Shown here: positions 10,146 through 20,699 of the stretch, piece by piece
How the letters are laid out: the number at the start of each line of letters is the position of its first letter
How positions within the stretch are numbered: position 1 is the first letter of the stretch
Assembly (NCBI GenBank): GCA_011109175.1
Contig: RDEW01000073.1
Span: forward strand, 107,604-171,603
Source: Dicyema japonicum
Lineage: Eukaryota > Dicyemida > Rhombozoa > Dicyemidae
Direction of reading: 5' to 3'
Length of the DNA stretch: 64,000 nucleotides
Program-made: the position numbers and the translations under genes
The notes under the pieces: model-generated
What the model saw: the letters and a program-made list of their open reading frames with translations, nothing else
What the model was told of the DNA's origin: nothing
The model's database searches: none

Positions 10146-11990
10146 TTAGATTTAGATCATTTGATTTTAATCAACAAAAAAATCAATGATTTAAATCATT
10201 AAAAAAAATTAAATGATTTTTTTTTTAATCTGGAAGAAAGCGTGATGCCTTGTGGGTTCACTTCGATAAACGTATTATTCCTGGAAAGACCGGGAGTCGA
10301 GCTAGATACCGTAATTGCGGGAAGGAGGTATAAGGTCTCAGATGAGGCAGCATCATTTGTTATGTCGAACTAATATTGATATCTCTGAAAATCTGTTGAA
10401 ACCTGATAGTGATTTTATAAGCGAATTCCTCCCATGGATGAGGGACCAGTCTTTAATCAATTTCTTTACTACGACGACGTCATCGAGGAAAAATTTGATT
10501 GACATGCAACTCGCTAGATAGATATATTCCAGTAACACTCCTTTTGCTGCTGTAAAACATCCGGATTTTGTCAAATTCGTCCAATTGCTTCTTCCTGAGA
10601 ATCGTATACCCTCTCATCATCAAATTGGTGGTCCATTGCTCGATCGTGTGTACGACCAAATACATGAAGACTGTTGGCAAAGACTCCAGGACAAGACAGT
10701 GTCTATTATGTTGGACGGGTGGAGTAACATTCATAATGAATCCGTTATTTATTTGTCAGTTGTAACATCGGATGGAGAAAGTTTTCTAATTGACACTGTG
10801 ACACCTCTGGATTGGGCTGAACATTATGAATATGCTCTTCCGACTCTGATTAATTTCAGAGCAAAAGCTGATTCATTCAAACTATACATGTTCGTTCCGG
10901 AATTGTTACCTTAAAGTAATTTCACTCTGCAAAAATCTTAGAGCAGTTGCTTCCACAGGTGGAATTAGAACGATTTTTTTTCGACTTTTGGATTTTTACA
11001 TTCAAATGGCTGGGAATTGTAAAAGCTGCCAACCATATACCTTGAATCTGCACTCCGCGACCTCCGTAAATGCTATATAGGAGACATAGAAGAGACATCT
11101 TATGCGGATGATGTGGATTTTGTATCACGGGATGTGACCGCACTCCAACACCTGCTAGAAAATGCACCTGCGGAGCTTGAGAAATGGTTTCTCAGCGTAA
11201 ATGTTAACAAAACTGAAATTACGGAAATCAAAAGAGAAGACGATATTACTCATGAAAGATGGAGACGTACTAATAAGCTCGGCTCTCTACTAGGAGACGC
11301 TGAAGATGTACTAAGGAGGAAAACACTGGCAAATGCGGCAATGGCTAAACTGAAGAAAGGATGGCTAAGGGCCAAAGGACTTGGAATTGACATCAGATGC
11401 AGGCTTTACAACGCGTTTGTGAAACCGATCCTACTGTATAACGCTGGGACATGGGGAAGTTCCTTCAACGAACTATTGAAACTGGATTCGTTCCATAGAA
11501 GGCAACTAAGAAGCTTACTCGGAATGGAGTGGCCACGTAGAATATCAACCACTGGTATCTACAACAAGTGTATGTGTTCTTACATCAGCAAGGATGTGAT
11601 AGATGCCCGGTGGAGGCTATTTGGGCATGTACTAAGAATGAACCCGGACGCACCCGCTAACAAAGCGATGGAAGATTACTTTGACAGATGCGAAAAACCC
11701 TTCCGCGGACGACCTAGATCGACACTTCCGACAGCCCTAAACAAAGACTTAAATCGCGTGAGAAAAAATCTAAAGACGGGAGACGACCTGGACGAATTGA
11801 GATCACTCGCATTCGACAGAGGAAGATGGAAAAGACTAACTATAAATATTGTTTCTTTGAGTGTTGCACATGCGGGGCTATAATCATTATGGCTTTCGTG
11901 AAAGTGCTTAAATAATAATTTGTTTCCGAATAAAAAATCATTTAATTCAAAAAAATCTGATTTAAATCAAAAAAATCCTGTTTAAATCTA
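10146..11990 (+). mobile_element. hAT-type DNA transposon carrying a LINE insertion
   Basis: The left edge (10146-10200) and right edge (11935-11990) are both rich in the inverted motif GATTTAAATCA and related TTAGATTTA / TAAATCTAA ends, a style seen at hAT termini. Inside, 10244-10330 encodes a BED-like start (WVHFDKRIIPGKTGSRAR then RNCGKEV), and 10585-10914 reads LDRVYDQIHEDCW...VSIMLDGWSNIHN...FLIDTV, the DUF659/hAT transposase signature. The frame is broken several times. A family 1 LINE occupies about 11050-11930. Possible 8-bp flanks (AAGGTTGT / AAAGGCTT) are too diverged to count as a firm duplication. Confidence 0.72.
11050..11930 (+). mobile_element. Family 1 LINE, 3' half, long intact frame
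   Basis: A 256-codon frame (11113-11883) covers SYADDVDFVS, WRRTNKLGSLLGDAEDV, the thumb CRLYNAFVKPILLYN, RWRLFGHVLRMN and PFRGRPRSTLPT, i.e. RT motif C through the C-terminus with no stop, making it the best preserved family 1 3' half in the window. Its 3' flank GCGGGGCTATAATCATTATGGC resembles the SINE tail GCGGAGCTATAAATATTATGGC. It lacks the 5' half and sits inside a hAT element. Confidence 0.87.
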
Positions 11991-13659
11991 AAAGGCTTAA
12001 AGTGGCATAGACTGGGAATTAGGACAGATGACTCTGTTGGAGGCTTCTTTGATTGTGGATAGCCTGTTCCACTTGTGTCGCCATTAATTGTGGATTTGAT
12101 TCACCTAGGATTTTCTAATACTACGTCGTGACTTCTTTGATGCATAAGAATCACCATGAGATCCATCTGTCTTAGGAGATGCCTATTCCCAAACCGGCAT
12201 TCAAAAATGATCACTTATCTACTCCACTAGAGGAGTTCCAAAAACTGCTGATATGGGTAGTTGAAAAGGATCCGTCTCAACAGAATATACCCTAATTGGA
12301 CGTCAATCAACGCTTAACCTTTTCTCGGTATATCCAGGGTAATTAAATTAATCCGGGGGTATTAAAATAGCTTTATTTATTTCGGGTGGCTAAGAGGTCT
12401 GAGTTCCCCTAGTTCGAATTTCGGTTGAAGGTTCCACGCATCTGTGAAGCTTTAGCTTGACGAGTGAGTCATCAATGAATATTTCACTGCGGAACTCGAT
12501 CGTCTATAAAGGACATACATCCAACAAAAAAAAGTGAAGAGCATTCCTTAGCTCTCCCTCTACGAATAGTTATAATAACCGTGTACTGTCTGAATGGAGC
12601 TATAGCTACATGGCTCTGGTCTACCGGCCATCGATGTCTGTGAACAATAATGTCCCAAGTGAGGTGAATGGTAATGTTCTGAGCCAGGCTCCATTCTCGT
12701 TCGTCGATGCAGAAGCCAGAAGCGGCCAGACAATGCTGATCAAACACAGGTTTTATCTCTTCTATCTTTGAACATAAAAGCTTGTCGTATTATCGTTGTT
12801 TATTAGCGTTCTTCGGAAATCCAACACCCAGTCGTGTCCAGAAATCCCGAGCTACGCATGCCACTTGTTCAGCGTCCGATCCGTTAATATAGCGTAGGAT
12901 CTGAGGGCGAGTTATAGTAGTGAGCGTACTCCGATTCCTCCTTAGGGAAGCAGTATTTTGAGTTGAATCCAGCCACTTTTATAATAAGTAATGTTGAGTG
13001 TTCCTTCACGGCAGTCCTCAGCTTCTCGTCGATGGCTCATAGGAAGTTCATGTCAGTGAAACATGGGCTGTCCGTCCGTAAAAAAAAAAGGCTTAAGGTG
13101 AAAATTCCTGAGGAAGAATAAAGACTTTTGGGAGTCCAGGGTTTTTAAATTTGATGTCCTCTACACAAGAAACGTTTATGATTTCATATTTATACGGGTT
13201 CGGTTCCAACCAAGTGCCGCAAGTGCAGAGATGACGGACTCGACTTCTGCCACCACAAATTCCCAATTAAATCCTACGGGCGCAGCATCCAGGTACTATA
13301 GGTTCAGCGGTGTTCGCATCGCTGATGCTGCACAGTCGATTTAATTTTTTTTAAATAATTAATTTCATATTTTTTAAATGAGTTTGGGGACCCTAGTGTG
13401 GTTGGAATCTTAAGCGATTGTCTGAAGACACAACGAGGTGGTAGGGTGGTTACATTTTATTTGTCCAAAGTGTATGATATTTTAAAGTCCAAGGGATTAA
13501 AAACCCGCTCGGTTCTGTCAATTGACGTCGCCTATTCTGGTATCGCAAGAAACCGAATTCCTCGTGACGGAGGAGGCGGAATTGATGGACTTCTTTCCTC
13601 TCACATATCAGGGATCTCATTGCGAGTCATTCAGCTGTACGAGTCTTGTCTTGAGAAAT
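11991..13659. other. Mostly unassigned; one diverged SINE-like stretch
   Basis: Apart from the SINE-like block at 12388-12560 I see only short open frames (minus 12484-12747, plus 13398-13670) with no recognised family. A minus-strand stretch around 12830-12990 stays open for about 50 codons but is not identifiable. Confidence 0.3.
12388..12560 (+). mobile_element. Diverged tRNA-derived SINE
   Basis: GGTGGCTAAGAGGTCTGAG...AGTTCGAATTTC resembles an A-box/B-box head. It is followed by GAAGGTTCCACGCATCTGTG, TTTCACTGCGGAACTCGATC and GAAGAGCATTCCTTAGCTCT blocks in the same order as in the copy at 29289. Clearly the same family but much more diverged. Confidence 0.65.
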
Positions 13660-14300
13660 GTCATTGGTGATGTTCCCTCTGTCGGGCACTCGAGATCTGG
13701 AAATTGGCAAGGGGACCAGCTTGGACCACTCCTCTTTGTCAATCGATGATGTTACTCCCCGCTCAACGCATGATATCTGGATGACGCTATGATCGGAAGG
13801 TCACATGAATCTGTTTTGGATGACCTCTATGTTATTGTCCGTCTTTGAAGGGTCTTGGTTTGGCCCTTAATACCTCGAAGACTGAGATTATCCACATATG
13901 TAGTTGGCAGAGTTCTCAAAGATCAGTTTTCTGGAGCTAAAATCAGGGGTGTGGGTAAATCGTCTTTCCTAAGGGCTTGTTTTGATGACGAGAGTGTTTC
14001 CGCAAGGAATCTTTGTTGCACTTTCTATCTAAGTATTTCATCACCAAATTACATCATCGAACCTATTGGACTTGGAGATATGACGATCTTCCCGTTCTCC
14101 AAAGGAAGCTCTTTTGTATAGTGCATAACCTGTGTTGATGCCTTCTCGCCGAATGTGATTACCGCTATGAACATAGACGCGCCAAAATGATACCCCGAAG
14201 CACCGATGTATTCTCCAAGTGTATAGAAAGTGCATTGGGTCGCGGGAGGAACATCGAGAAAAGTTAATAAGACTACTAAGAGAAGCTGAAATCACCTAGT
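13660..14300 (+). mobile_element. PHD-RT element, internally deleted fragment
   Basis: The RT box QGDQLGPLLF (about 13700-13735) and YLDDAMIGRSHESVLDDL (13770-13830) correspond to QGDPLGPLLF and YLDDCILGG of the full copy at 17640. The frame then drops to FDDESV and EPIGLGDMTIFPFSKG...ITCVDAFSP (14060-14150), the C-terminal nuclease-like motif. The connecting region is deleted and several frame breaks are present. Confidence 0.75.
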
Positions 14301-14885
14301 AAACATGGTTCCTCCCTACTTAGCGGTGATTTTATTTATTTTTTTTTAATAAAATAAATTGGAGAAATTGAAATAAATAAATAAGAAAGATCAATACTTG
14401 GATAGGGATAACTTTTTCAAAGAGTAGTAATTGGAAAATGCTCTAAATATTTTAATTTAAGAAACCACATGACCGCTAGGAAAGGTGTCAAACCAACTAA
14501 TTAATTTCTCCAACTTCTAGTAACTTCCGTACTCTCATTGGGCGGTCCAGCGATACCACCGTTTTCCGAAAGTGTTTTCTGCTGAGGAACTGGATCGGAA
14601 CTCATCCACGTGGGTAACAATTTCCCCAAATAGCAGAAGTGGAAACATCATTTTGATAACGCAATTATTCCTCGTGTCTATCCCCGACATTAGTGACCCC
14701 GAAGCATCATTATTTCAAAAATACAGAATTCCGACGTCTCCCAATTCATTACGAAGGGGGACGCGGCTTATCGAGAAGATGCAGACATCAGGTGTACTTT
14801 AGCTGTGCCATGGTACCCCAGAGCAACGTCACCACCCGACCCATTAACCTTAGATACTACAACAAAGTAATAAAAAATATAAAAA
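14301..14885. other. Unassigned downstream flank of the HP1 gene
   Basis: Open plus-strand frames at 14572-14802 and 14693-14926 partly overlap the antisense of the HP1 gene and resemble nothing I can name. AT-rich near 14340-14400. Confidence 0.3.
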
Positions 14886-15305
14886 TTATTGAGAAAATTC
14901 TAAAATTTGCTCATAAAAATCAATGACATGGTAGGGATAACGGAGATTGGCTTCCTCAGCCGAGAGAATGTCGGTCTCCTTGGAATTCTTCCTGAAATGT
15001 ACATAAGTGTTACCATCTCATAGTGAACGTTAGTTTACCATCAATCATATTAGCGTCCTCAATGTAGGAAGGTTCTTTCACGACACATTCTTTAGTTTTC
15101 TTACTCTTCTTGGTTACCTTAGCAACCTTGGATTCGTATTTTTTGATAAGGTAGTTACAATTCATATTATCAATTGGTTCCCATGTATTTTCAGAGCTAT
15201 CACTATTTATCAATGTTAACCTAGAAAACCCTTCCATTTGACTAAATAGTGCTTCTTTCCATTGAGAATGCTATCATCCAGTATTGACTCCACCTCGAAC
15301 TCCAT
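14886..15305 (-). CDS. Heterochromatin protein 1 (chromobox) homologue, short
   Basis: Minus-strand ATG at 15305 opens a chromodomain, EFEVESILDDSILNGKKHYL then VKWKGF, with SSENTWEPIDNMNCNYLIKK after a short GT-AG gap (15203-15220, 18 nt). A very short Lys-rich hinge (KKSKKTKE) leads to the chromoshadow domain DGKLTFTMRW, a 22-nt intron (14992-15013), then KNSKETDILSAEEANLRYP and VIDFYEQIL. About 126 residues, smaller than typical HP1 (roughly 175-240), mainly through a shortened hinge and tails. It should bind H3K9-methylated histone H3 through the chromodomain and dimerise through the shadow domain. The two chromodomain halves are out of frame by one base at a GGGTTTT run, which could be an assembly error or a real lesion. 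Confidence 0.87.
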
Positions 15306-16224
15306 TAAATTATTATTCAAATTTTTTTTATTATTAAATTTAATTTTTTAATTTTTTTTTTGTGTTCTGACCGGATGGCGAAGTGTAATAAGTTCCTGAC
15401 CAAATAATAATCCACTCTGAGGATCCCTTTGAATTACTAGTCCTAAAAATCAACCTCTCGTCGCTTCAAATGACAATTGTGACATCTCTTACCGTCATTT
15501 CCCTCTGTTATCGTCCTGATCTCATCCGCTTCATCCGACTGGAAAAATACTTCGAAACGACCTAAACGCAGTTCTGCGTTATCCTAATCAATAACTAGGT
15601 CAGCAGGAGTACTCATACCAGACAAAATTTTTTATGATTCAAGTAAACACACGTGGGTCCAGTGAAAACTCCATTAAGTTAATTCACACACCAAAAACCA
15701 TAATCAACTTCCAACGAGGATTCTAGCCCCTTCCACGTACTTATTGAACAACACCCCATATCCATCGTTTGTGGGCTGTCACGTGTTTTGGAAAACTGGT
15801 CCTTCAAAAGATCTGTTCGTTCTTCGTACTTAACCCTTTCCAACATGGTTTCCACACAAGATACTCAACCAAAACTCACTTGACCAAACTAAATATTCCT
15901 AACAACACGAAAGGACTGTTTTGGTCTCGATTGACAGACATTTGATTTCGTCCCCGGAAAATCATAACAACACAAATTTTCTTAACATCCATCCACCCTA
16001 TTCTCATACATGAAAACTTTTTCAGGGACCGCAGGAGCAAGTGATATTCATGTCCATGGGCAGCCTGTTACATTTTTTCGACCTTGAAAAGGTTTTTGAT
16101 TATGACATTTAATTTTGTATATCCTATTTATATTGTGATTTAATCTGTTAAATTAGTTTTTTATTCATAAATGTTATGATTATAAAGATTTTATTTTTTA
16201 TAGCGGTAAACCTAGATTTCTAGC
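15306..16224. other. Possible unidentified minus-strand gene, otherwise unassigned
   Basis: On the minus strand from about 15855 an ATG opens MLERVKYEERTDLLKDQFSK, and further stretches (GVLFNKYVEGARILVG, NGVFTGPTCVYLN, EGNDGKRCHNCHLKRREV with closely spaced Cys/His) stay open in alternating frames down to about 15440, as expected if short introns interrupt them. I could not assemble a single consistent frame and recognise no family. It may be a real gene just upstream of HP1 or a decayed one. Confidence 0.25.
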
Positions 16225-17620
16225 GTGATTTATAGCATGGAAGATTATTTTGTTGCAATGGTTTCTTATAAGGGTTTTGTGAAAGATTGCGCTTTGCATG
16301 ATAAATTTCCCGAAAATCTTCCGAGGCACCGAAAACATAGGCTTGTAAAGAAGATAGAGAATTTTTCCATTATCAATGACAGGTATTGTAAATTTGCAAT
16401 AATTTTAGACTGTATCTTAAATCAACTGATTCCAAGTTAGTCATATCCTGGATAATGAATCCGAAATGGAGCATGTTGCGAAATCGTTGTACGAGTTTTC
16501 ACACGGAGGAGTCAATAAAATTGAGTATGAATGTCGACAAAGAAACTTCACTGTAAAAAATGAGATTATCAGAAAAGTCATTCGAAATTGTGAAGTCTGC
16601 AAATTTTCGCGTCCTTTAAAAGTTCGTGATTCTTTATAATTGTAGATTGTAGATATAAATCATCATGTGTTTGCTTCTTCTCCAAATGAACGTTTTCAGG
16701 AGATCTAATAGACCTGAAAAAATTTTCAACATTAAATGAAAATTTAAAATGGATTTTAACGGTCATTGACATATATAGTAGGCTGGTTTTTTTGTTAATT
16801 TATAGATTCGCTTTTTTGTACGCCCACTCAATAATAAGTCTGGTAAAGAAGTATGTGAAGACTTAAGATCTTTGTTCCGACTGAATGGGCCATGTAAATT
16901 TCTTCAGTCGGACAATGGTTCTGAATTTAGAAATCAAAAAATAACAAAATTTTATGAAGATTATAACATCAAGCAAATTCACAAAAGGCCTAACAATCCA
17001 CGAGCACAAGGAATTGTCGAAAGATTTAATCAGACGATCACGAGGAAGTTGTCAAAAATGCTGGATAAGTGAAAAAAGTGGCTTGATAAATTAGAAATGC
17101 TGTCTACAGTTACAACATATCGGTTCATTCATTTTCTAACGAAAGTCCTTTCGAAAGATATCGAGGAATTAAGGGAATAAATTCAATGATTCGTGGTTAT
17201 ACTTATATCACATTATGACTTAGATAATTTAAGTGATGAGTGTGCAATTCCAGAACAAATTGACGATTTGGTTAATTGTTCGACTCCAGAATCTATTGAA
17301 AATTCACGTAGTTTGATTTAAAAAAATTATATCTAGATAATTCCCAGTCAAATAATTTGTGTCCGAATGCTAAGAGATTCAATTTCGAAATTAAATCGTT
17401 TGAAGAAAATTAGAATTATTACAAAGCTATGAACAGGAAAATGAATGTTCATAATAGTAAATATACTTTTAACATGGGTATGAATTAAAAACATTAATAA
17501 ATAGGTTCGGGCTAAAAAGGACTTTGGAACAAATCCCTCATTGCGACTGGATAAGTTTGAGTCTCAGTATTATCCAGTTGCAGAAATAATTAATATTTTA
17601 TCGAATAATCGCGTGGATGT
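16225..17620 (+). mobile_element. Integrase-bearing element (Ginger- or Ty3-type), decayed
   Basis: The order is that of an integrase: H2C2 zinc module (SHGGVNKIEYECRQ...RNCEVCK, about 16500-16610), first catalytic strand DLIDL...WILTVIDIYSRL (16705-16790), LQSDNGSEFRN (16905-16940) with the second Asp, ARAQ/PRAQGIVERFNQTI with the catalytic Glu (17000-17035), YNISVHSFSNESPFERY (17113-17160), and a C-terminal RAKKDFGTNPSLRLDKFES segment (17508-17560). Stops and frame changes occur about every 200 bp. No gag, protease or RT is visible nearby, which favours a Ginger-like or solo-integrase transposon over an LTR element, but no terminal repeats were identified. Confidence 0.75.
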
Positions 17621-17639
17621 AGTTGTTGTTGTCGTTGTT

Positions 17640-20625
17640 GTCTCGTTAATATATACAGTTCTCTCCTATTATCTATTCATGTCTGTTTTTTATGATGTAC
17701 TACACGAAGACACCTCATGCAAAGGGTGCAGAGTATCCAATTCTCGCAAGTGCGGGATTCGATGTTCTGTATGTGTTGGTTACTACCACATAGGTTGTGA
17801 AAAACTATCCAAGAAAATTGCTCGATCACTTCCCTCGTGGTCGTGCCGGTCGTGCCGTCTGGAACTCACTAAAATTGAACCTCATGATCATTTTGTGTCA
17901 TCATCATCTGTATCAGATCTTCTGGAAGCCATGTCTCCGGAGGATTTTCTGGTTTTATTATCAAACACGCGACAAAGGAAGATTATCCCTGTCAGGATCC
18001 CCAAGGCTTCCCGGATCTCAATTGCTTCTGCCCTTTCTTCTTGCATTGAGAAAGCTGTGTCCAATGGCTCGAAAAAGGATTGGATGGTTCTTTTCTCTTT
18101 CCCTGTCCTGGCTATGGGTTAGAGCGTAAGCCTGCCCATCTTCTCGGAAACCCTCTCTATCCCATGTCCTGAAGAAGCGCGTGAGTGCCTTTATGGATTC
18201 ATGGGAGTCCCTGGCTGAAGAATTATTTGTTTCCCAGTTGATTACTTCCCAAAGTCCGATTCCACGCAGTCCAGTATGGCTCCTGAGAGGCTTCGCTCTC
18301 GTGTCAGGAGGAAATTGATGGAGGCGATCTTACTGCTGCAGTTCGAACTGTTTGTACGGATTCTGACCCGGTGAAAGCCACTCAGGAGACACTCTGTATA
18401 TTGGGACAGAAACATCCTCCTGAACCAGAAGACTTTTGTAAACCTGTTCGTCCAGAACAATCTATGCATGATATTTCCACTTCAGCCATTTACAACGCTC
18501 TTTGTTCTTTCCGAAGAAGTAGCAGTGGAGGAGTTGACGGTCTCAAACCTGGCCATCTGTCAGACTTGGTGTCCCATTCTGTCGGCAGGCCTGGATCGCT
18601 ACTCTTGGAGCGAACCCGGGATCTCGTAGCTCGCATGCTTTCCGGAAACGTTTCCGATTTTGGTCGGAATCTCCTCTTTTCGGCGAATCTAACGGGCCTT
18701 GGAAAGAAAGATGGTGGTATTCGCCCCATTGCAATTGGAAACGTATTTCGACGTTTATCCGCAAAAATGGCTTGTCGTTTTGTTATCTCCCGAATTTCAG
18801 CCGAATTTTGTCCTTCGCAGCTTGGTGTCGGAATCAATGGCGGCTGTGAAGCTGGGATCCACGCAGTGAGAGAATTTGTCACAATCAGCTGAATTGAATG
18901 TTGAGGACAGAGTTTTATTCAAATTGGACCTCCGGAATGCCTTCAATTCAGTCAGAAGGGACACCGTCTTGATACCTGTAGGAGGAGGATTCCTCAGATT
19001 TATCCCTTTGTATATCTCGCGTATTCGGATCCATCCCCTCTTGTTTTTGGCAGTGAATTATTTCGTCCGGATCCGGAGTTCAACAGGGGGACCCACTCGG
19101 TCCTCTTCTATTTTCCTTGTCTATCGACCATATTGCCCAGGACCGTTGCACTCCACTGAACGTCTGGTATCTGGACGATTGTATTCTCGGTGGAAGTCCC
19201 GATGATATTCTCTCCAAAGTTGCGTCGATCAGAAGTTTGTGTGGAAAAATCGGTCTGGAATTTAACAATGAAAAGTGCGAAGCAATTAATCTGAATTTGA
19301 GTTCCGATTCATTCTACCTTTTTCATAGAAAACTCTGCGAAATCATCCCAGGGGTTAGGGAGACTCATATTGATTCTCTCGACTTCCTTGGGTGTGGGAT
19401 TTTGGTAAACCGGGTGAGGGAGTTATTGGAAGGCAAGAGGACTAATTTACGTCAATATGCCGACAGGATGAGTTTTTTGGATTGTCATGTCGCCTTTTTT
19501 ATGCTGAAGAATTGTCTCCTTCTCCCAAAACTCCTTTTTATTCTACGGGGATCCCCATGCTACGCCGAAAAAGACCTTCTATCGTTAATTGATATGGATA
19601 TCCGGTCAACGATGGGGTCCATTCTTAATGTTTGTTTTGATGATTTCGGATGGTTACAGGCCTCACTCCCTGTAGCCTGCGGTGGTTTGGGTCTTTCTCT
19701 TCCTTCGGACGTTGCTTTGGGCGCCTATTTATCTTCGTTCGGCTCGTCAAGGCGTTTAGTGGATACGGTCCTTCACTCTACTTCCGGACTAAACGTACCG
19801 CTGACGCCGTCGGGAGCCTGGGATGAATGGATGAATTTGTACCTGAATGCTCCGGCCAATTGTGATAAGCAAAAGTCCTATTTGTTTTGTGTCTTCGAAA
19901 AGAAGAAAGAGTCCCTTGAAAAGACGGAAGATGTAAGAAGGCTTGCCTGCCTCAAAACAGCCAGTTGTCACTCGACGGGGGCCTGGATGAACGCTTTTCC
20001 ATCTGCCGAAATTGGAAACCTGTTGGATGATGAGGCTGTGAGAATAGCTACCTCGCTTCGTCTTGGTCTTAAATTGTGTGCCGAAAGAAAATGCCGCTGT
20101 GGACGTTGGATCGATCCTTTTGGTTATCATCCCTTGTCATGCAAGATGAGTGCGGGTCGTTTCCCCAGGCACTCCTGTCTTAACATGACATTAAAGAATT
20201 CCCTTGCCTCTGCTGGACACCATTGCCTGTTAGAACCTGCTGGTCTTTCCCGAAACGATGGAAAACGCCCTGATGGGATGACGACTTTTCCATTCGCCAA
20301 CGGACGAAACCTGATCTGGGACGCGACGTGTGTTGATACTTATTCCCCGTCTAATTTGGTTGCTTCTGCTTCAGACCCAGGACATGCTTCAAAGCAGGCC
20401 GAGGAACGAAAGAGGAGGAAGTACCAGAGAATTTCGGAGGAGTATCTTTTTGTTCCATTCGCGGTGGAAACGTCAGGAATCCTTGGCCCCAAGCAGATGA
20501 GTTGGTTCGTAAGATCGGCTCCATGATTCAAGCTGTGACCAAGGATCCGCGAGAGACTGGTTGGTTCCGAGAACGTATCTCGTTGGCCATTGTTAGGGGA
20601 AATAGCATGGCCATTCAGATGCCTT
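17640..20625 (+). mobile_element. PHD-RT retroelement, near full length
   Basis: After a GTT-rich leader (17620-17645) the N-terminus has a PHD-like C4HC3 finger (CKGC...RCSVCVGYYHIGC...WSCRSC, 17720-17865). RT follows: GGVDGLKPGHLSDL (18528-18570), GLGKKDGGIRPIAIGNVFRR, FKLDLRNAFNS (18925-18955), QQGDPLGPLLFSLSIDH (19080-19130) and the catalytic YLDD (19171). A long frame (19117-20526) continues through the thumb to a C-terminal CRCG...YHPLSC zinc-knuckle-like motif and KRPDGMTTFPFANGRNLIWD, a PD-(D/E)XK-like core. The end NSMAIQMP is followed by AT-rich sequence. Frame breaks near 18120, 18885, 18980 and 19085 disable it. No APE endonuclease is present, so it should depend on its C-terminal nuclease. 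Confidence 0.85.
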
Positions 20626-20699
20626 AATTTAATTTTATTCATTTTATAATAAAATTTCTTTTTATAAAAAAAAAAATTTATAAAATTAATTGAAGTTAA

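Noticed and set aside
15203-15220. Explaining the HP1 frame change entirely by a different splice choice
   Set aside because: I tried all GT donors and AG acceptors around the chromodomain; none keeps both KWKGF and ENTWEP in frame, so one base is truly missing in the sequence given.
18490-18882. 130-codon minus-strand frame
   Set aside because: Antisense shadow of the PHD-RT reverse transcriptase; no independent similarity.
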